The notes: a model not told the origin generated them from the sequence alone. 64,000 nucleotides of DNA from RGIG8124 sp045130665 (GCA_045130665.1 JBGUQC010000004.1:186001-250000), one strand, 5' to 3'; shown: positions 34,665 to 45,061, counted from the stretch's first letter. Numbers and translations are program-made.

Positions 34665-36394
34665 TATTGTTCGCCTCCTTGGATAGCATTAAATTTGCAA
34701 AGTTGCTTGCAAACTCCACATCCTACACATTGTGCTGGATTAATAATTACTGAACCATCTTTTTGCTTGTTAATTGCAGGACAGCCTATCTTTAAGCACA
34801 TACCACACTTCTTGCATCCATCTATATGAAGTGCTGGTTTTGCCTTGTACGTCTTTAAGAGTGCACATGGATGCTTGCAAATAACTACTGAAACACCATC
34901 TGTTGCTGTTGCCTCTTTAACAGCCTTTTCAACTTCTGCTAAATCATAACTATCAACAATGTGTAAATCCTTAACACCAATAGTCTTTACTAAATCATCT
35001 AGTGGAAGAATGGATGTTTCTGTCATCTTTAATGTATAACCAGTTGCAGGATGTTGTTGATGTCCTGTCATACCAGTTGTTGAGTTGTCTAAGATAATTA
35101 AAGTAATGTTGGAATTGTTGTAAACAGCATTAACTAAGCCTGTAATACCGCTGTGAATGAATGTACTATCTCCAATAACAGCAACTGTTTTCTTGCTTTG
35201 TTCTCTGCCTCTTGCTTTTTCAAAACCATGAGCAATTCCAATAGATGCACCCATACAAACAACAGAATCCACAGCAGATAATGGTGCAACAGCACCTAAT
35301 GTGTAACAACCAATGTCTGCAGATACTGTAAGCTTAAGTTTAGAAAGAATATAGAAGACTCCTCTATGTGGGCATCCTGCACACATAACTGGAGGACGAA
35401 TAGGTAAGTCTATCTTTTCAACATCAGGCTTAATTCCTAAAATCTTTTCCTTGATTAAAGATACAGAATACTCACCTTGAAGTGTGAATAGGTTCTTTCC
35501 TTCACATTCAATACCATTAGCTTTAAGTTGGTTTTCAAAGAATGGTTCAAGCTCTTCAATAACAATAAGCTTATCTACCTTCTTAGCAAATTCTCTTATT
35601 TGCTCAATGGCTACTGGATATACCATTCCAAGCTTAAATATACTTGCATCTTGTAGTGCTTCTCTTACGTATTGGTAAACAATACCAGAACATACAACAC
35701 CTAATTTTTTATCTCTAATTTCAACTTTATTGAACGAAACGCCAGCATTAACCTCGGCTTTGAGTCTGTTTTCTCTATCCTCAACCTTTACGTGTCTACC
35801 AATTGCACTGCTTGGCATCATGGTATATTTGGTAATGTCTTTAACATACTCTTTGTTTGGTAACTCTACTCTATCTTCCAACTCTACAAAGCTTTGTGAG
35901 TGTGCAAGTCTTGTAGTTGTTCTAATAAAAACAGGTGTATCATATTTCTCAGATAATTCAAAAGCAAGCTTAGTAAAGTCTTTAGCTTCTTGTGAATCGG
36001 ATGGTTCTAACATTGGTATATGTGCTGCTCTTGCATAGAATCTGGAATCTTGCTCATTTTGAGATGAGTGCATTCCTGGATCATCTGCTGCAACAATAAC
36101 TAACCCGCCATTTACTCCAGTATAAGCAACTGTGAATAATGGGTCTGCAGCAACATTAACTCCAACATGCTTCATGCATGCCATGGATCTTGCGCCTGCA
36201 AAGCTTGAACCAATTGCAACTTCAACTGCAACTTTCTCGTTTGGTGCCCACTCTGCATAAACTTCATCGTACTTGGCTATAATCTCACTGATTTCTGTAC
36301 TTGGTGTTCCTGGATAAGCACTTGTAACTTTAACTCCAGCTTCATATGCACCACGTGCTATAGCCTCGTTTCCTAACATTAATTTCTTAGACAT
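34664..36394 (-). CDS. iorA: Indolepyruvate:ferredoxin oxidoreductase alpha subunit
   Basis: A 576-residue subunit. The pyrimidine-binding domain is first (GNEAIARGAYEAGV, SAYPGTPSTEI). The thiamine-diphosphate domain follows (CAGCPHRG near 340 and GDSTFIHSG near 410). Two 4Fe-4S clusters lie at the C-terminus (CKKCGMCLKIGC and CVGCGVCKQLC). The complex handles 2-oxo acids from Phe, Tyr and Trp. All domains are intact, and it is 11 bases after the hydratase gene. Confidence 0.96.
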   Translation of the reverse strand: MSKKLMLGNEAIARGAYEAGVKVTSAYPGTPSTEISEIIAKYDEVYAEWAPNEKVAVEVAIGSSFAGARSMACMKHVGVNVAADPLFTVAYTGVNGGLVIVAADDPGMHSSQNEQDSRFYARAAHIPMLEPSDSQEAKDFTKLAFELSEKYDTPVFIRTTTRLAHSQSFVELEDRVELPNKEYVKDITKYTMMPSSAIGRHVKVEDRENRLKAEVNAGVSFNKVEIRDKKLGVVCSGIVYQYVREALQDASIFKLGMVYPVAIEQIREFAKKVDKLIVIEELEPFFENQLKANGIECEGKNLFTLQGEYSVSLIKEKILGIKPDVEKIDLPIRPPVMCAGCPHRGVFYILSKLKLTVSADIGCYTLGAVAPLSAVDSVVCMGASIGIAHGFEKARGREQSKKTVAVIGDSTFIHSGITGLVNAVYNNSNITLIILDNSTTGMTGHQQHPATGYTLKMTETSILPLDDLVKTIGVKDLHIVDSYDLAEVEKAVKEATATDGVSVVICKHPCALLKTYKAKPALHIDGCKKCGMCLKIGCPAINKQKDGSVIINPAQCVGCGVCKQLCKFNAIQGGEQ

Positions 36395-36405
36395 ATTGTC
36401 TCCTT

Positions 36406-38640
36406 CTATCTTCCGTTACTATAGTAATTTATTAAACATCCATCTAGAATGATTTGCTTTTCGTCATTGGTTAATGGATCTATTTTTAATTCAATCATTT
36501 TAATTGCAACAGTGTCTTCACTCTCTTGTCCCTTCTTAATAAGGGTTGCATCTAAGACACTATCTCCTCTTGCAATTTTTTCTCTAATGTTTTCAACTAA
36601 GATATAATCCCCTATCTCAAACTCGTCATTATCGTTAATAAATGGAATCATACCCCAGTTAATTAAGTTGCTTCTGTATCTCTTTGTTGCGTATTCTCTT
36701 GCAATATTAGCGCCAGCGCCTAAGAATCTTTGACATGAAGCTGCTTGTTCTCTTGCAGAACCATCGCCTGGTTTATTTGCAAATACAACAGAACCAATGG
36801 ATACATCCTTTTCATCTAATCCTGTTGCCTTGAACATTTCACTGTTTATAATCTCTGCTTTTCCATCTCTTACAGCCTTGGAACGCTTTACATACTCTGG
36901 ATCTTTACGAGACAAAGCAAACTCAGCTAGTCTTAATGGATTAGATCTATATGAACTTGTCTCTCCACTTGGAATTAATTCATCTGTTGTGGTTACTGGA
37001 TCTTTAATTACAGAACAAACCTTGAGAAGTAGATTGTCTTTAAGCTCCTCAATTGCTGGAATATCTGTAATGTTTGGTCCGTAGATAAGCTCTTCTTTAG
37101 CATTTGCCTTCTTGTATCCGTTGTATACACGGCTAGCATATATCTTGTTGTCAAAATTGAACTCTTCAAAGTTCTCATCAAAGTCCATACCGAGTGCACT
37201 TGTTAAAATACCACCATTACAAGCTGTTGCAGCAATAGATCTTGCATCCATTAAAGCAACAGAAGCAATTTGTCCATCTGCTGGTTTAGACCCTTCTCTT
37301 CTTTCGAAGTTTCTAGTTGTATGTCTAATAGATAATCCATTATTGCATGGAACATCTCCTGCACCAAAACATGGACCACAGAAACATGGCTTAATAACTG
37401 CACCACTCTCTATTAATGAAGAAATAGAACCGCCCTTAACAAGAGATAATAATGTTGGCTCAGATCCTGGATAAACAGTTAGTGTAAATGCACCATTGCC
37501 TATGTTCTTTCCCTTTAAGATATTTGCAGCCGTTGCAATATTGTCATATGTTCCGCCGGCACATCCAGCAATAACAGCTTGCTGTACTTGAACTTTGCCA
37601 TCTTTAATCTTGTCTGTAAGCTTGAATTCACCCTTCTTTAACTTAAGAAGTTCTGTGCCCTTCTTTTCAACCTCAGATAATATCTTTTCTGGGTTAGCAA
37701 TAACCTCAGCAAGTGAATATACATTGCTTGGATGGAATGGAAGTGCTATAACTGGCTCTACCTTACCTAAGTCCACAACAATACCTTTGTCATACTCTGC
37801 ACCATCTTGTGGAACTAACTTCTTGTAATCACCCTTTCTGCCGTATTTATCTAAATAACTCTCAACCTTTTCATCTGTCTCCCAAATAGAAGATAAACAT
37901 GCACTCTCGGTTGTCATTACATCAATACCGTTTCTATACTCAATTGGAAGCACCTTCACTCCTTCACCGAAGAACTCTAATACAGCGTTCTTTACAAAGC
38001 CACTTTCATATACAGAACCAATAATAGATAAAGCAACGTCCATAGGTCCAACACCTTTGCGAGGACATCCCTTTAATTCAATACCAATTACCTTTGGATA
38101 TGCAATGTCATATGTTCTGCTAAGCAATTGCTTTACAAGCTCTGGTCCACCTTCACCAATTGCCATTGTTCCTAATGCACCATAACGTGTATGAGAATCA
38201 GATCCAAGTATCATCTTGCCGCAACCTGCAAACATTTCTCTCATGAATGTGTGGATAACAGCAAAACTTGCTGGAACATATATACCACCAAACTTCTTGG
38301 CACAACTAAGTCCAAAGACATGGTCGTCTTCATTAATTGTTCCGCCTACAGCACAAAGTGAATTGTGGCAGTTTGTAAGTACATATGGGATTGGGAATTC
38401 TTTAAGACCACTTGCTTTAGCAGTTTGGATAATTCCTACATATGTAATGTCATGGGATGCTAAAGCATCAAACTTAATCTTTAATGCACTATCATTCCCA
38501 GAGTTGTGGCTAGATAAAATGGAATAAGCAATAGTCTTTTTATTGCTTGCACCTAATGGTGCACTTTTTTCAAGCTTTCCATTTACATAGTACGCTTTTT
38601 CGTTAATTAGAGTAATTCCGTTAATCATTTCTTGCTCCAT
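36406..38640 (-). CDS. Aconitase-family hydratase (substrate uncertain)
   Basis: A 744-residue [4Fe-4S] hydro-lyase. Likely cluster cysteines are in TNCHNSLC, GCAGGTYDNI and CFCGPCFGAG. Active-site segments are GSDSHTRYGALG and the C-terminal swivel domain with GDGSAREQAA (catalytic Ser region). It is shorter than AcnA (about 890) and differs from AcnB, and belongs to the stand-alone bacterial group often labelled simply hydratase. It may act in the citrate branch or on another hydroxy acid. It sits in an operon with iorAB-paaK; no other TCA gene is in view. Confidence 0.85.
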   Translation of the reverse strand: MEQEMINGITLINEKAYYVNGKLEKSAPLGASNKKTIAYSILSSHNSGNDSALKIKFDALASHDITYVGIIQTAKASGLKEFPIPYVLTNCHNSLCAVGGTINEDDHVFGLSCAKKFGGIYVPASFAVIHTFMREMFAGCGKMILGSDSHTRYGALGTMAIGEGGPELVKQLLSRTYDIAYPKVIGIELKGCPRKGVGPMDVALSIIGSVYESGFVKNAVLEFFGEGVKVLPIEYRNGIDVMTTESACLSSIWETDEKVESYLDKYGRKGDYKKLVPQDGAEYDKGIVVDLGKVEPVIALPFHPSNVYSLAEVIANPEKILSEVEKKGTELLKLKKGEFKLTDKIKDGKVQVQQAVIAGCAGGTYDNIATAANILKGKNIGNGAFTLTVYPGSEPTLLSLVKGGSISSLIESGAVIKPCFCGPCFGAGDVPCNNGLSIRHTTRNFERREGSKPADGQIASVALMDARSIAATACNGGILTSALGMDFDENFEEFNFDNKIYASRVYNGYKKANAKEELIYGPNITDIPAIEELKDNLLLKVCSVIKDPVTTTDELIPSGETSSYRSNPLRLAEFALSRKDPEYVKRSKAVRDGKAEIINSEMFKATGLDEKDVSIGSVVFANKPGDGSAREQAASCQRFLGAGANIAREYATKRYRSNLINWGMIPFINDNDEFEIGDYILVENIREKIARGDSVLDATLIKKGQESEDTVAIKMIELKIDPLTNDEKQIILDGCLINYYSNGR

Positions 38641-40055
38641 TATATTTTTAGTGTCAAATACTTAAATAAGTATTCGCCCATTTGTTTTTCTGCTCTCTCT
38701 TTAAATCCTAACTTTGTTAGATTATTCAAAGATGCTACATTGTTGTATTGCACCACCGCACATAACGTGCATGGAGAAACATTTCTCTTTGCCCAGTCAA
38801 TTACTCTAGAGCAAACCTTCCTGCCTTCTCCTAAGTGCCTAAAGCCCTCTTGCACCATTATTCCAGAAAACTCAAAGTATTGCCCTTCATCTTCAGCGCC
38901 ACCACAGATATCCTTTAGCATATCTCCGTATTCTCTGTCTGAATCCACTCCACATGTTGCAATTATCTTGCCGTCCTTTACATGCGCACACATGAATCCG
39001 TGCTTGAGCACAAACATTAGTTCATCTGGCTTGTAGTTCATAAAGAACTTCTTATCCTCTAAAGACTCTATGCCCCTAATATAGAAATCCCATAAAGCAT
39101 CATAGTCTTCTTCAAATAACTGGATATACTCATCCTTTATATCGCCTAAATTCCTTGCAAATAGGTCATCTAGTATCTTTGCATTCTCTTTCTTAATTAC
39201 AGAATACCTCTCAACAAAATGATCTGGATTGTAACTGAGCTTAGATTTTCTAAGCCCCTCTACTTCCATATCCTCTTGCCTGTTAAGATACTTTGTATCT
39301 TGCAAGAATTCCTTTGCAAAGGTATTTGCCAAATATGTGTAACTACCCTCATAGTCTGTGTTGGCTTTTTCATACATAACTATGGCCACATCAGATGGTA
39401 ACACCTCTGCAACCGTTAACCCTATGATTTCATCATGGTTAACTAATATAGCACTCTTTATCTTAGAATTTTCATCTCCAGCGCTGAGCAACATTCCCTT
39501 AAGGAGCTTGTATTCTTTCTCGAGTAAAGAGTTAACTAGGTCCTCTTCATCTATCTCTCTGTCCTTCACCCAGTCTATTGCAAACTTTAAACAGGCATCT
39601 TTGTACTTATCTTCGTATGCAATAAGCTTTGCATCTGGATATAGAGACTTAAACTTAGATATATGATTACGCTTACTATGCCACTTCTTTCCTGCCATCT
39701 GAATGAAGTCTTGAGTATCATAAATGTAATCATACTCTCCTCTAAATGCCTTGATATAATACCTATCCTTGTCTAACTTCTCTATTTCCTCTTTTGTGAA
39801 ATAATGAAGTGGTATTGTAGCATCTAGTCTCTCTATTGCCTCTTCTAAATCCCCGTAAGTTAAAGGTTTCCAGAAAAGGTGCTCATCTTCATATCTTCCT
39901 TGAAGATAAAGCGTATTATTCTCAATCGCGTACTTAATATCGTAAAAGTAATCTAGAAATGCTAGTTCGCTTAGCTCACTACCTTCATATTTTTTATCTT
40001 TTATCCACTTGTATATAAACTCGTGAGCTAAACTGTCGTACGCTTTGAATTCCAT
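38640..40055 (-). CDS. DUF2156 domain fused to GNAT acetyltransferase
   Basis: A 471-residue two-domain protein. Residues about 1-290 are a DUF2156 domain (phosphatidylglycerol lysyltransferase C-terminal type), with the KKWHSKRNHISKFK helix and VEGLRKSKLSYNP end motif. Residues about 300-471 are a GNAT domain with GIMVQEGFRHLGEGRKV as the acetyl-CoA loop and a C-terminal NNLTKLGF strand. Each half is a GNAT-like fold, so it is a tandem transferase. There are no membrane segments, unlike MprF. Substrate unknown. Confidence 0.82.
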   Translation of the reverse strand: MEFKAYDSLAHEFIYKWIKDKKYEGSELSELAFLDYFYDIKYAIENNTLYLQGRYEDEHLFWKPLTYGDLEEAIERLDATIPLHYFTKEEIEKLDKDRYYIKAFRGEYDYIYDTQDFIQMAGKKWHSKRNHISKFKSLYPDAKLIAYEDKYKDACLKFAIDWVKDREIDEEDLVNSLLEKEYKLLKGMLLSAGDENSKIKSAILVNHDEIIGLTVAEVLPSDVAIVMYEKANTDYEGSYTYLANTFAKEFLQDTKYLNRQEDMEVEGLRKSKLSYNPDHFVERYSVIKKENAKILDDLFARNLGDIKDEYIQLFEEDYDALWDFYIRGIESLEDKKFFMNYKPDELMFVLKHGFMCAHVKDGKIIATCGVDSDREYGDMLKDICGGAEDEGQYFEFSGIMVQEGFRHLGEGRKVCSRVIDWAKRNVSPCTLCAVVQYNNVASLNNLTKLGFKERAEKQMGEYLFKYLTLKI

Positions 40056-40556
40056 TTATTTCTTTTTGTTCTTCTTGTCTTTTTTAGAGTTTGTTCTAAC
40101 CTCGTATGTTAATGCTGGACAATTGTCCTTTAATCTTGCATAGAATGTATCAAACTCTTTTGGAGATACATTGAGTAAATACTCTGTGTACTTCTCTGTG
40201 TCTTTCCACTCTTGCTTTACAACAATTATGTACTCGCCAATGTTTGGGTTGTACTTAACTTGTAAAACGTTCTCATATGGCACCTTCTCAGGAATAAGAA
40301 AGATTATCCACATATACTTGTCCTTGAATATGTATGAACTACCTAAAAGTGCATACAAGTCTACGAGGAAAACAACAACTAAACACGCTGTTGAAGCAGC
40401 ATATAATGTTATATTTCCGCCTGGGCCAATGATGTGTAAGAAGAATAATATTTCAAGTATTATCCCTACAAAGCAAAGAACAGCAATAAGGATAAGGAAA
40501 CTTGTTTTAAGCATTCCAAAACTCATTCTATAAAAATTCTTTGTATTATCGCTCAT
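40056..40556 (-). CDS. Small membrane protein with PH-like cytoplasmic domain
   Basis: A 166-residue protein with two N-terminal membrane helices (about 17-42 and 48-72). A cytoplasmic domain of about 80 residues, starting SSYIFKDKYMWIIFLIPEKVPYENV, recalls the YcxB or bacterial-PH type, and the tail is poly-Lys. The family is not certain. It lies between two membrane-linked genes with overlapping or abutting ends. Confidence 0.5.
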   Translation of the reverse strand: MSDNTKNFYRMSFGMLKTSFLILIAVLCFVGIILEILFFLHIIGPGGNITLYAASTACLVVVFLVDLYALLGSSYIFKDKYMWIIFLIPEKVPYENVLQVKYNPNIGEYIIVVKQEWKDTEKYTEYLLNVSPKEFDTFYARLKDNCPALTYEVRTNSKKDKKNKKK

Positions 40557-41533
40557 TCGTTAATCTCTCCCTCACTCTCACCTTCATCTTCGGTTTGTGT
40601 TTCTGGTCTGTATCCATACTCTGTTGTGTCTATAACAGTGATTGCATCTGTGTAGAACTTGTATCCCTTTACTTTGTAATAACCAATTAACTCAATTGCT
40701 CTTAAAACAAAGTAGTAAACAGATGGCAGTGCTAAGTAAATGAGTCCGTATGTTGGAAGTGCTAAAGCTGTTGCAATACAGAAACTAATTGCACATAAGA
40801 GTAAGAATGCTTGCATAACACTTCCTCTGTTTCTCTTAAGCATTGGGAAACTCTTTTTGAATGCAACAAATACTCTCTCCTCTGGATGGAATAACATTCT
40901 TGGTAACCATGCAGAAACTAGTAAGGATCTGCAGGATGTGTATACAACAAATAAGATAATGAGGATTGGGAATATGAATAACCCAATTACCTTGTTAAGG
41001 AAAATACCAAATACTCCTAAAAGAACAACTGCACCAAAATCTAATGGGAAGAGTAAGACCATTTTTGCTGCACTAAACTTTGCAGAGACCTTAATGTTCA
41101 TAATTATTGAGGATGCAAGTGGCATCTTCATGTCTGAAGACATAATGTTGTTAACAATATACGCCACTGGATAATGTACTAAACCTGTTAAGAATGAATA
41201 AAGGAAGTATATTCCAATTGGGATTAAAACGGATGCAAGCACACCAAATGGGTGTGTGTATACCATCTCAAAATACTTCACTATAAATGTCATGAATTGG
41301 TTGAATACTGCTCTTAATCCGGCATTGCCTTCCATATATCTGCTAATTGTATTCCAAACTGGTGCAAAAACCGCATCTACATCTGCATATGTCATTGCAT
41401 GCTTATATACAGGAATAACAACTGCACAACTAATTCCCGCAACTATGCAAACACAGATAACAAGATATACGAATATCTTTAAGATATACATTGGGTGCGA
41501 GAATAATAATGACATTGAATTTTTAAATTCCAT
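40553..41533 (-). CDS. Polytopic membrane protein of unknown function
   Basis: A 326-residue protein with about six membrane helices (residues about 15-40, 90-120, 165-215, 235-275) and an acidic C-terminal tail. General layout resembles DUF975/DUF4013-type integral proteins, but I cannot name the family. Its stop overlaps the start of the next membrane protein by four bases; it follows valS by 18 bases. Confidence 0.5.
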   Translation of the reverse strand: MEFKNSMSLLFSHPMYILKIFVYLVICVCIVAGISCAVVIPVYKHAMTYADVDAVFAPVWNTISRYMEGNAGLRAVFNQFMTFIVKYFEMVYTHPFGVLASVLIPIGIYFLYSFLTGLVHYPVAYIVNNIMSSDMKMPLASSIIMNIKVSAKFSAAKMVLLFPLDFGAVVLLGVFGIFLNKVIGLFIFPILIILFVVYTSCRSLLVSAWLPRMLFHPEERVFVAFKKSFPMLKRNRGSVMQAFLLLCAISFCIATALALPTYGLIYLALPSVYYFVLRAIELIGYYKVKGYKFYTDAITVIDTTEYGYRPETQTEDEGESEGEINE

Positions 41534-41551
41534 AATTACCTCTTCTTTACC

Positions 41552-44173
41552 TTACTTTAGTAAGTCTAACTTTTCCTTTAATTTGTTGTATTTATCTTGT
41601 GCTAAATCTAGTTTAGCTTTTTCCATATCTATAACTTTTTGTGGAGCACGAGCAACGAAGTTCTGATTCTCTAATAATGCCTTAGAGTGTGCAATGTCTC
41701 CCTCTGCTTGCTCTAACTCTTTTTGAAGTCTTTCTCTTTCTTTTGCTGGGTCTACTAAATCGCCCATAGGAATGAAGACTTGTGCAATGTCTGTAACTAA
41801 GGCCACTGCATTCTTGTCTATCTCTTCACCCTCTCCTGCATAATGTACAGACTCAACACCAGCAAGTTTGTCTAAGTATGTCTCAAATAAAGCAAATGTC
41901 TTTTGATCTTCTGCCTTAACAATAATGTGTATCTTCTTGCTTGGTACAACATTCATGGAAGCTCTTGTGTTTCTTATGGATGTAATTAAGTTAATCATGT
42001 TCTCGAAAGCCTTCTCTTCCTTGTGGTATACATACTTTCTGTTGTATGTTGGCCAGTCTTGAACCATTATAGATTGTCCCTTCTTGTTGTACTTAGAGTA
42101 AATCTCTTCAGTAATGAATGGGATAATTGGATGTAAAAGTTTCAAGATATTTGTTAATACATATGTAAGCATTGAAATTGCGTGCTTTCTGCTGTTTTCA
42201 TCATCTGAATATAGCATTGGTTTGCATGCCTCAATGTACCAGTCACAGAACTCAGACCATGTAAAGTCATATAATCTTGCAGAAACAACACCAAATTCGT
42301 ATTTGTTGAGGTTAATTGTAACTTCCTTAATAACTGAATTTAATCTTGTAAGTATCCACTTGTCTGCAACATTTAATCTTGTTGGGATAACGTTAATTTC
42401 ATCACCCTTCTTAATGTTCATTAAAACGAATCTACTTGCATTCCATAGCTTGTTACAGAAGTTTCTGCATGCCTCGAGCTTTTCTCTGCTAAATCTTGTA
42501 TCACTACCTGGAGCAATATTAGTTGTAAGTGAGAAACGAAGTGCATCTGCACCATACTTATCTATTAGCTCTAATGGATCAATACCATTGCCAGCAGATT
42601 TGGACATCTTCTTGCCCTTTTCATCTCTAACAATACCGTGAATTAATACCTCGCTAAATGGTACATCCTCCATGAACTCTAAACCACTGAATATCATTCT
42701 TGCTACCCAGAAGAAAATGATGTCATAACCTGTAACTAATACAGATGTTGGGTAGAAGTATTGTAAATTCTTGTTTTTCTTTGGATATCCAAGGGTACTA
42801 AATGGCCATAATGCTGAGCTGAACCATGTATCTAAAGCATCCTCGTCTTGGTGGAATGTAGTGCATCCACACTTACATTGTGTTGGCATACTCTTTGCTA
42901 CATACATTTCTCCACATTTGTCGCAGTAATATGCTGGAATTCTGTGTCCCCACCATAATTGTCTTGAAATACACCAGTCTTTAATGTTCTCCATCCAGTT
43001 GAAATAAGTCTTTTCAAAGTGTCTTGGAACGAATTCAATCTTTCTTGTCTTAACAGCTTTAATTGCAGGCTCAGCAAGTGGTTTCATCTTAACAAACCAT
43101 TGACGAGATACAATTGCTTCAACTGTCTCATGACATCTATAACATGTGCCAACCTTGTGTGCATATGGCTCAATCTTTTCTAAATAGCCTTGCTTTTCAA
43201 GATCTTCCACTACTCTCTTTCTGCACTCAAGTCTGTCTAATCCTGCGTAAATACCTGCATTTTCATTCATTGTGCCGTCATCTGCAATAACTCTAATTTG
43301 TGGAAGATTGTGTCTTAAACCAATCTCAAAGTCATTTGGATCATGTGCTGGAGTAATCTTAACTGCACCAGTACCAAAGTCCATCTCACAATAGCTATCT
43401 GCAATGAGTGGAATCTCTCTATCTGTAAGTGGTAACTTGAGCATCTTACCAATCTTATCTATGTATCTTGGATCCTTTGGGTTTACAGCAACTGCAGTAT
43501 CACCAAGCATTGTTTCTGGTCTTGTTGTTGCAATAGTAATGTAACCAGAACCATCTGCAAATGGATAATGATAATGCCATAAATTAGATTGTTGTTCTTC
43601 GTATTCAACCTCTGCATCAGATAAAGCTGTCTTACAGTTAGGACACCAGTTAATCATCCTATCTCCCCTGTAAATGAGCTTCTTTCTATAATATCTAATG
43701 AAAGCTTCTTGAACAGCGTTAGAACAGTTTTGGTCCATAGTAAATGCTTCTTTAGACCAGTCACAAGATGAGCCTAATCTCTTGATTTGCTCAACAATTC
43801 TGCCGCCATACTTTGCCTTCCACTCCCAGGCTTTTTCTAAGAAACCTTCACGTCCTAGCTCTTCTTTAGAAATTCCTTGCTCACGAAGTGTGTTAACAAT
43901 CTTGACTTCGGTTGCAAGTGATGCGTGGTCTGTGCCTGGTAACCATAAAGTTTCATAACCACTCATTCTCTTGAAACGGGTGATTATGTCTTGTAGTGTT
44001 TGGTCTAATGCATGTCCCATATGAAGCTGGCCAGTAATGTTTGGTGGTGGCATCATAATGGTAAATGGTTCTTTATCTGGATTTGGGTGTGCCTCAAAGA
44101 ACTTGCCCTTTACCCAAAAATCGTAAATCCTTTGCTCAAACTCAGGATTGTAAGTCTTTTCCATGTCGTTCAT
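41552..44173 (-). CDS. valS: Valine-tRNA ligase
   Basis: An 873-residue class I synthetase charging tRNA-Val. The HIGH-type motif is in PPPNITGQLHMGHALD (residues 42-57) and KMSKS is in KKMSKSAGNGID. The editing domain lies between them (TTRPETMLGDTAVAV). A zinc knuckle (CPNCKTALSD, CYRCHE) and a C-terminal coiled coil are present. Length is typical. No T-box leader is seen upstream; it is cotranscribed with the pgsA-like gene 17 bases before it. Confidence 0.97.
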   Translation of the reverse strand: MNDMEKTYNPEFEQRIYDFWVKGKFFEAHPNPDKEPFTIMMPPPNITGQLHMGHALDQTLQDIITRFKRMSGYETLWLPGTDHASLATEVKIVNTLREQGISKEELGREGFLEKAWEWKAKYGGRIVEQIKRLGSSCDWSKEAFTMDQNCSNAVQEAFIRYYRKKLIYRGDRMINWCPNCKTALSDAEVEYEEQQSNLWHYHYPFADGSGYITIATTRPETMLGDTAVAVNPKDPRYIDKIGKMLKLPLTDREIPLIADSYCEMDFGTGAVKITPAHDPNDFEIGLRHNLPQIRVIADDGTMNENAGIYAGLDRLECRKRVVEDLEKQGYLEKIEPYAHKVGTCYRCHETVEAIVSRQWFVKMKPLAEPAIKAVKTRKIEFVPRHFEKTYFNWMENIKDWCISRQLWWGHRIPAYYCDKCGEMYVAKSMPTQCKCGCTTFHQDEDALDTWFSSALWPFSTLGYPKKNKNLQYFYPTSVLVTGYDIIFFWVARMIFSGLEFMEDVPFSEVLIHGIVRDEKGKKMSKSAGNGIDPLELIDKYGADALRFSLTTNIAPGSDTRFSREKLEACRNFCNKLWNASRFVLMNIKKGDEINVIPTRLNVADKWILTRLNSVIKEVTINLNKYEFGVVSARLYDFTWSEFCDWYIEACKPMLYSDDENSRKHAISMLTYVLTNILKLLHPIIPFITEEIYSKYNKKGQSIMVQDWPTYNRKYVYHKEEKAFENMINLITSIRNTRASMNVVPSKKIHIIVKAEDQKTFALFETYLDKLAGVESVHYAGEGEEIDKNAVALVTDIAQVFIPMGDLVDPAKERERLQKELEQAEGDIAHSKALLENQNFVARAPQKVIDMEKAKLDLAQDKYNKLKEKLDLLK

Positions 44174-44190
44174 AATATATATCCTCTAAA

Positions 44191-44991
44191 TTAATCTTCT
44201 GTCTTTTCTTCAGCTTGAGCCTCTTGTGCTTTTGCTGCTTCTTCGTTTTCTTTTTTAAGTTCTTCTTCTCTTTGTTTTGCCTTCTCTGCTGCTATCCTGT
44301 TTTGGATATCTCTTCCTGTTTCGCCTTCAATATAAGTTCCATCCTTAATTGCTTTGGAAACTAATCTTGCTTGGACAATAACATCTTTTAAGTATGAAAG
44401 AGCAGATGCCCAGCCGAGTGTAATACCCCATGCTAGAATGCCCCAGTCTGCGAAATATAAATATGGGTGGAAGAAGCCCAAGATAACCCCTACTGAGACT
44501 GTGAAAGAAGCAACCTTTCCAAGCATATTTGCCTCAACTTTAGCTTTTTTCTTCATTGCAATTGGTGCATTGATTACTAAAACGATTTCTTTTAACATAA
44601 TTGCAATAACGAAACCATAGTGTACATACCATCCACCATCTATCTCTGGGAAATGGCTTGTGTTTTTACCTAATGCTGCACAACCTGTACAGAAAGCTAA
44701 ACACATTAACACTGATATATGCATTAATTTATCTGCAAGTGGATCAAAAATCATACCAACACCACTGCACATATTGAATTTACGTGCAATCCATCCGTCT
44801 ATTAAGTCAGATGCGGATGCAATAAAAAATACTCCTAGTGCACTATAGAAATAGTAAAGGTTAGACCATACACCACCAAGTGCCATAAGGACTATAAATA
44901 CTGGTACGCAAATCATTCTAAAATAAGTAATGATGTTTGGAATTGTCCACAAATCTTTTGTACTCAATTGAGTCATTCCTTTGTAAGCCAT
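44191..44991 (-). CDS. CDP-alcohol phosphatidyltransferase (PgsA-like)
   Basis: A 266-residue membrane enzyme. The CDP-OH-P signature is complete in DLIDGWIARKFN, then GMIFDPLADK: D-x2-D-G-x2-A-R-x8-G-x3-D-x3-D. About five membrane helices. It probably makes phosphatidylglycerol phosphate from CDP-diacylglycerol and glycerol phosphate, though other CDP-alcohol transferases share the motif. The C-terminal 60 residues are a charged Ala/Glu/Lys helix, longer than usual for PgsA. First gene of the long operon. Confidence 0.85.
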   Translation of the reverse strand: MAYKGMTQLSTKDLWTIPNIITYFRMICVPVFIVLMALGGVWSNLYYFYSALGVFFIASASDLIDGWIARKFNMCSGVGMIFDPLADKLMHISVLMCLAFCTGCAALGKNTSHFPEIDGGWYVHYGFVIAIMLKEIVLVINAPIAMKKKAKVEANMLGKVASFTVSVGVILGFFHPYLYFADWGILAWGITLGWASALSYLKDVIVQARLVSKAIKDGTYIEGETGRDIQNRIAAEKAKQREEELKKENEEAAKAQEAQAEEKTED

Positions 44992-45025
44992 AAGAAATAA
45001 AACTCCCTCTTTATATATAAAATTT

Positions 45026-45061
45026 ACAAGAATTATATTACTTGGAATATATTCTTGTCAA
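45026..45061 (-). promoter_or_regulatory. Strong promoter of the pgsA-valS-to-coaD operon, inside a dyad
   Basis: Minus-strand TTGACA and TATAAT (both perfect) with an 18-base spacer at 45032-45061. An inverted repeat with ACAAGAAT/ATTCTTGT arms spans 45026-45058 and so covers nearly the whole promoter. Confidence 0.8.
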
